This document shows positions 6,613-8,608 of a stretch of DNA of 8,608 nt, one piece after another. A program made the position numbers and the translations under genes. Location of the stretch: positions 1-8,608 of the forward strand of contig JACCYI010000334.1 of the NCBI GenBank assembly GCA_013696535.1, written 5' to 3'. How positions within the stretch are numbered: position 1 is the first letter of the stretch; every line of letters starts with the position of its first letter. Source of the stretch: Solirubrobacterales bacterium. Its GTDB lineage: Bacteria; Actinomycetota; Thermoleophilia; Solirubrobacterales; Solirubrobacteraceae. The notes under the pieces are model-generated. The model was not told the DNA's origin. It saw only the letters and a program-made list of their open reading frames with translations, and ran no database searches.

Positions 6613-7836
6613 TCAAGGCCTCCAATTCGCCCCGCTCAGCGAGCGCACGTCGAAGTCCGGTGGCTCTCCGAAGGCCTCGATCCACTGAGCGCGCAGGTGG
6701 CGATAGCGCCGGACGGCTTCCGACCGCCGGTCGAGGTCCACGAGCAGCCCCAGAAGGGTCCGCTGCGCCGTGCCATCGAACGGCTCGAGCTCCGCCAGGC
6801 GGGTCAGTGCCTCGACTGAGGCCTGGCGGTCGCCCGCGGCCCTGCACGCGGCGTCAAGCGCGCGGAGGACGTTGCAAGCGATCTCGTGCAGGCGATCGCG
6901 TTCGGCGAACGCCCAGTCGGCGTAGGGCTCGTCGGTGAGGAACGAGCCGCCATAGAGCGCCGCTGCACGCTCGAGCGATTCGCGGGCTGTCCCATGCTCG
7001 CGTTGCGCGTGAGCACGTAGCCCCTCACCGGCCGCCTTCTCGAAGTCGTCGGCGTCGATTGCGATCACACGCCGGTCGAGCTCATAGCCGCCGTCCCGGG
7101 CGATCACGAAGGAGGAGGTCGAGTGTCGCCGGCGAGCCGGCTCGAGCCGCTTGCGCAGGGAGAACACGGCATGGCGGAGGTTCACCACGGCGCCGCGACC
7201 ACCTTCAGGCCAGAAGTGCAGGAGGATCTCGTCGGCGTGGGCGACTCGCCCTCGCTGGCAGACGAGGTACTTCAGGAGCTGACCGGGAAGCTGACCCAGC
7301 CACGCGCCGTCGATCGGGCCTTCCGCGCTCGAGACGGTGGTCCGGCCGAGGGTGCGCACCTGAAGAGCCGGACCGTTGAGCCAGTGCGGTTCGGTCCTGC
7401 GGCGGCGATCGCGGGCGTCGGCGGGACGCAGCTGCAGGAGCACGGCACCGTCGGCCAGCGGGGCGGCGGTCACCCAGAGGGCCGACGCGTCGCCCGCAGC
7501 GACGGGAAGGTCCATCCGCACCTCAGGCAGCGGTTGAGCGGCTCCCAGCGCCAGCACGGTCAGGCACTCGCCACCTAGAGGGCCGTCCAGGCGCCGGCAG
7601 CCGAGCAGGTGACAGCAGGTGTCCTGCGTGAGGTCGGTCCGCTGCATCACCATCAGCTGGCGTTCGGCGGACGGGTTGGCGGCGAGGACGGCACTCGAAG
7701 CGTCGGTGATCAGCAGGCCGAAGGGGAAGCGCTCGAACACCGCGCGCGTGAGCGGCTCCACGGCGGCCGCCGGAGTCGGCTTGGCGCGCTGTCGGACAGG
7801 CGCTCGGGTTCGGATCGTCTGAGAGGAGGCGGACAC
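6613..7836 (-). CDS. PAS-sensor SARP/BTAD-type transcriptional regulator with cysteine cluster
   Basis: The 407-residue protein starts at GTG 7836, with a weak GGGAAGAG-like site before it. Residues 28-140 resemble a PAS sensor (VFERFPFGLLITDASSAVLAAN). Within it are C74, C75 and C80 (CCHLLGC) and C91 (GGEC), a compact set of thiols. Residues 155-255 form an OmpR/SARP-like winged helix (GQLLKYLVCQRGRVAHADEI, then LRHAVFSLRKRLE). Residues 260-390 are a helical BTAD repeat region (DFEKAAG, LYGGSFL, YADWAF, RYRHLRAQW). It therefore looks like a SARP/AfsR-type activator without an ATPase, joined to an N-terminal sensor. It lies 66 bases upstream of the minus-strand copper operon in the same orientation, so it may be co-transcribed with that operon or control it. 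Sensing of copper or redox state through the cysteines is a hypothesis. The domain call is firm, but the ligand is unknown. Confidence 0.85.
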   Translation of the reverse strand: MSASSQTIRTRAPVRQRAKPTPAAAVEPLTRAVFERFPFGLLITDASSAVLAANPSAERQLMVMQRTDLTQDTCCHLLGCRRLDGPLGGECLTVLALGAAQPLPEVRMDLPVAAGDASALWVTAAPLADGAVLLQLRPADARDRRRRTEPHWLNGPALQVRTLGRTTVSSAEGPIDGAWLGQLPGQLLKYLVCQRGRVAHADEILLHFWPEGGRGAVVNLRHAVFSLRKRLEPARRRHSTSSFVIARDGGYELDRRVIAIDADDFEKAAGEGLRAHAQREHGTARESLERAAALYGGSFLTDEPYADWAFAERDRLHEIACNVLRALDAACRAAGDRQASVEALTRLAELEPFDGTAQRTLLGLLVDLDRRSEAVRRYRHLRAQWIEAFGEPPDFDVRSLSGANWRP

Positions 7837-7855
7837 GGCGGGCTCTTCCCGGAGT

Positions 7856-7867
7856 CTTCGGCCGAAG
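7856..7867. promoter_or_regulatory. Perfect 12-base palindrome before the regulator gene
   Basis: CTTCGGCCGAAG is fully self-complementary and lies 19 bases upstream of the regulator GTG. It could be an operator, for instance for autoregulation, or a small hairpin in the regulator leader. In DNA this GC-rich a chance palindrome is possible. Confidence 0.3.
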
Positions 7868-7960
7868 TGCGACGATCCCGCAACGGCTCGCTTCCGGAGC
7901 GGGCTGACGGACGACGACTGGCACGACGCCGGCTGCGTCCTCCCCGCGCGACGGACCCGC

Positions 7961-7966
7961 TATCCT
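7961..7966 (+). promoter_or_regulatory. Candidate -10 box of the rpmG-secE promoter
   Basis: TATCCT fits the TANNNT pattern and stands out in GC-rich surroundings. No clear -35 match lies 16-18 bases upstream, which is common for actinobacterial housekeeping promoters. Transcription would start near 7972-7974, giving a leader of about 60 bases that opens with the hairpin. Confidence 0.45.
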
Positions 7967-7974
7967 CACGGTTC

Positions 7975-7996
7975 GACCCCGCCCCGCTGCGGGGTC
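7975..7996 (+). terminator. Hairpin with T-rich tail in the rpmG leader (terminator or attenuator-like)
   Basis: The arms GACCCCGC (7975-7982) and GCGGGGTC (7989-7996) pair perfectly over 8 bases around a 6-base loop, followed by TTTCTCT. This is a rho-independent-like shape with a broken T run. No plus-strand gene ends here, and the stem falls right after the predicted rpmG start site. It is therefore better read as a 5' leader stem, acting as an attenuator or for stability, than as an end-of-gene terminator. Confidence 0.5.
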
Positions 7997-8033
7997 TTTC
8001 TCTGCAACGACTGAAAGACGGAGCTCGCGCCTC

Positions 8034-8198
8034 ATGGCCCGCGGAGACGTCCGGATCGCAGTGACCCTCGCCTGTGAGGACTGCAAGCGCCGGAATTACC
8101 AGACCAACAAGTCCAAGCGCAACAACCCCGATCGCATCGGGCTGCGCAAGTACTGCAAGTGGTGTCGCCGCCACACCGGGCACCGCGAGACCCGGTAA
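8034..8198 (+). CDS. rpmG: 50S ribosomal protein L33, zinc-binding form
   Basis: A 54-residue protein runs from ATG 8034 to TAA 8196-8198. It begins [20 protein letters not shown] and continues with [12 protein letters not shown] and [18 protein letters not shown]. All of this is characteristic of L33, a small protein of the large ribosomal subunit near the E site. Both CxxC pairs are present (C14/C17 and C41/C44), so this is the zinc-ribbon (C+) form. Many actinobacteria also carry a zinc-free paralogue elsewhere. A GGAG at 8020-8023 lies 10 bases before the start, rather far away. The probable secE follows 13 bases downstream, the standard rpmG-secE-nusG order. Confidence 0.95.
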   Translation: MARGDVRIAVTLACEDCKRRNYQTNKSKRNNPDRIGLRKYCKWCRRHTGHRETR

Positions 8199-8204
8199 GG
8201 GAGG
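8199..8204 (+). promoter_or_regulatory. Ribosome binding site that sets the secE GTG start
   Basis: GGGAGG begins right after the rpmG TAA and lies 7 bases before the GTG at 8212. This ideal spacing supports the GTG start, since no in-frame ATG occurs nearby. Confidence 0.75.
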
Positions 8205-8211
8205 ACGGACC

Positions 8212-8608
8212 GTGGCTCGTGATCGTCAGCGCGCGAAGCAGCGTCGCCGGCAGCGCCAGGTCGGTGCGTCGCGACCTGATCGCGGCACTCCCGTCGATGC
8301 TCCCCTCGGAGACGACGACGCGACGGTCGACCGCCCCGTTCTGGGTGAGGGCACGGCCGCGCCCGATCCGCTCAAGAACGCCATGCCGGACGCCGATCAG
8401 GCGCATCTGGCTGAGGCTGGAGTCGAGCGGGGGCTTTCCGGTGACGCCGAGGCACGCGACGACGACGAGGTTTCCAGCTTCCGCGACGAGAGCGACGATG
8501 CCCCGGCGGCGGTCCGCTACGACCCCGCGCCCGACGAGGTCGAGGGGGACCGTCGTGTGCGTCGCGGCGAGCTCGACGACGCCGTTGTGGAGGAGATCAC
8601 CCCAAAGC
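8212..8608 (+). CDS. secE: Probable SecE preprotein translocase subunit, long charged N-terminus, cut by the window edge
   Basis: The frame is open from GTG 8212 to the right edge, showing 132 residues without a stop. The first 16 are strongly basic (MARDRQRAKQRRRQRQ). The rest is hydrophilic, disordered-looking and acidic (GDDDATVDRP, RDDDEVSSFRDESDD), ending in VVEEITPK. SecE itself, a small membrane protein that clamps the SecY channel, has its conserved amphipathic helix and membrane span near the C-terminus, and these would lie beyond the window. The name therefore rests on position after rpmG and on the basic start plus long charged extension that I recall from SecE of Thermoleophilia-type bacteria. 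Most bacterial SecE proteins are about 60-130 residues in total, so an extension of at least 130 residues is unusual. If the downstream part lacks SecE features, this would be an unknown protein. Confidence 0.65.
   Translation, partial: MARDRQRAKQRRRQRQVGASRPDRGTPVDAPLGDDDATVDRPVLGEGTAAPDPLKNAMPDADQAHLAEAGVERGLSGDAEARDDDEVSSFRDESDDAPAAVRYDPAPDEVEGDRRVRRGELDDAVVEEITPK

Larger units (their letters stand above)
7837..8033. other. Divergent intergenic region between the regulator and rpmG
   Basis: This 197-base gap is the longest gene-free stretch in the window. It must hold the regulator promoter (minus) and the rpmG promoter (plus). It contains the palindrome at 7856-7867, a -10-like TATCCT at 7961-7966 and a hairpin at 7975-7996. 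I see no tRNA and no convincing small gene in it. Confidence 0.6.

Noticed and set aside
7966..7996. tRNA gene suggested by a GGTTCGA T-loop-like string, since tRNAs often precede rpmG
   Set aside because: The T-arm would pair only about 3 bases, and no acceptor, D or anticodon arm can be found upstream.
1..8608. CRISPR arrays, insertion sequences, attachment sites or transposase remnants
   Set aside because: By eye I saw no regularly spaced repeats, terminal inverted repeats, integrase genes or stretches of unlike base composition.

Overview
The window is GC-rich DNA with actinobacterial-style codon use. It most likely comes from a Thermoleophilia/Solirubrobacterales-type actinobacterium. 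The reasons are the rpmG-secE pair with a very long charged SecE N-terminus, a PAS-SARP/BTAD regulator, and many secreted copper proteins. The taxonomic call is inference only.

Layout. (1) Bases 3-881 (+): the 3' part of an FUSC/aromatic acid exporter-type membrane protein, open at the left edge. (2) Bases 937-3700 (+): a three-gene unit made of a two-domain multicopper oxidase (MCO1, twin-arginine-like signal), a secreted right-handed parallel beta-helix (NosD-like) protein, and a small single-domain cupredoxin. (3) Bases 6546-3684 (-): a convergent three-gene unit made of a tandem two-cupredoxin protein, a second two-domain multicopper oxidase (MCO2), and a cupredoxin with a C-terminal Ig-like region. 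Its genes overlap by 4 bases (GTGA and ATGA). (4) Bases 7836-6613 (-): a PAS + winged-helix + BTAD (SARP/AfsR-like) regulator with a cysteine cluster in its PAS part, 66 bases upstream of unit 3 and in the same direction. (5) Bases 8034-8608 (+): core genes rpmG (zinc-type L33) and the start of a probable secE, behind a promoter-like -10 box and a perfect 8-bp hairpin.

The genes between 937 and 7836 look like one functional locus. The two oxidases and three cupredoxin proteins together hold six complete type-1 copper sites and two predicted trinuclear clusters, all on exported proteins. The likely picture is an extracellular or cell-surface copper redox system. In it the cupredoxins pass electrons to two laccase/ferroxidase-like oxidases, the beta-helix protein acts as a scaffold, copper-loading factor or polysaccharide-binding partner, and the PAS-SARP protein controls expression. 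The substrate cannot be read from sequence. No gene-free stretch exceeds 300 bases; the longest gap (7837-8033) holds a palindrome, a -10 box and a hairpin.
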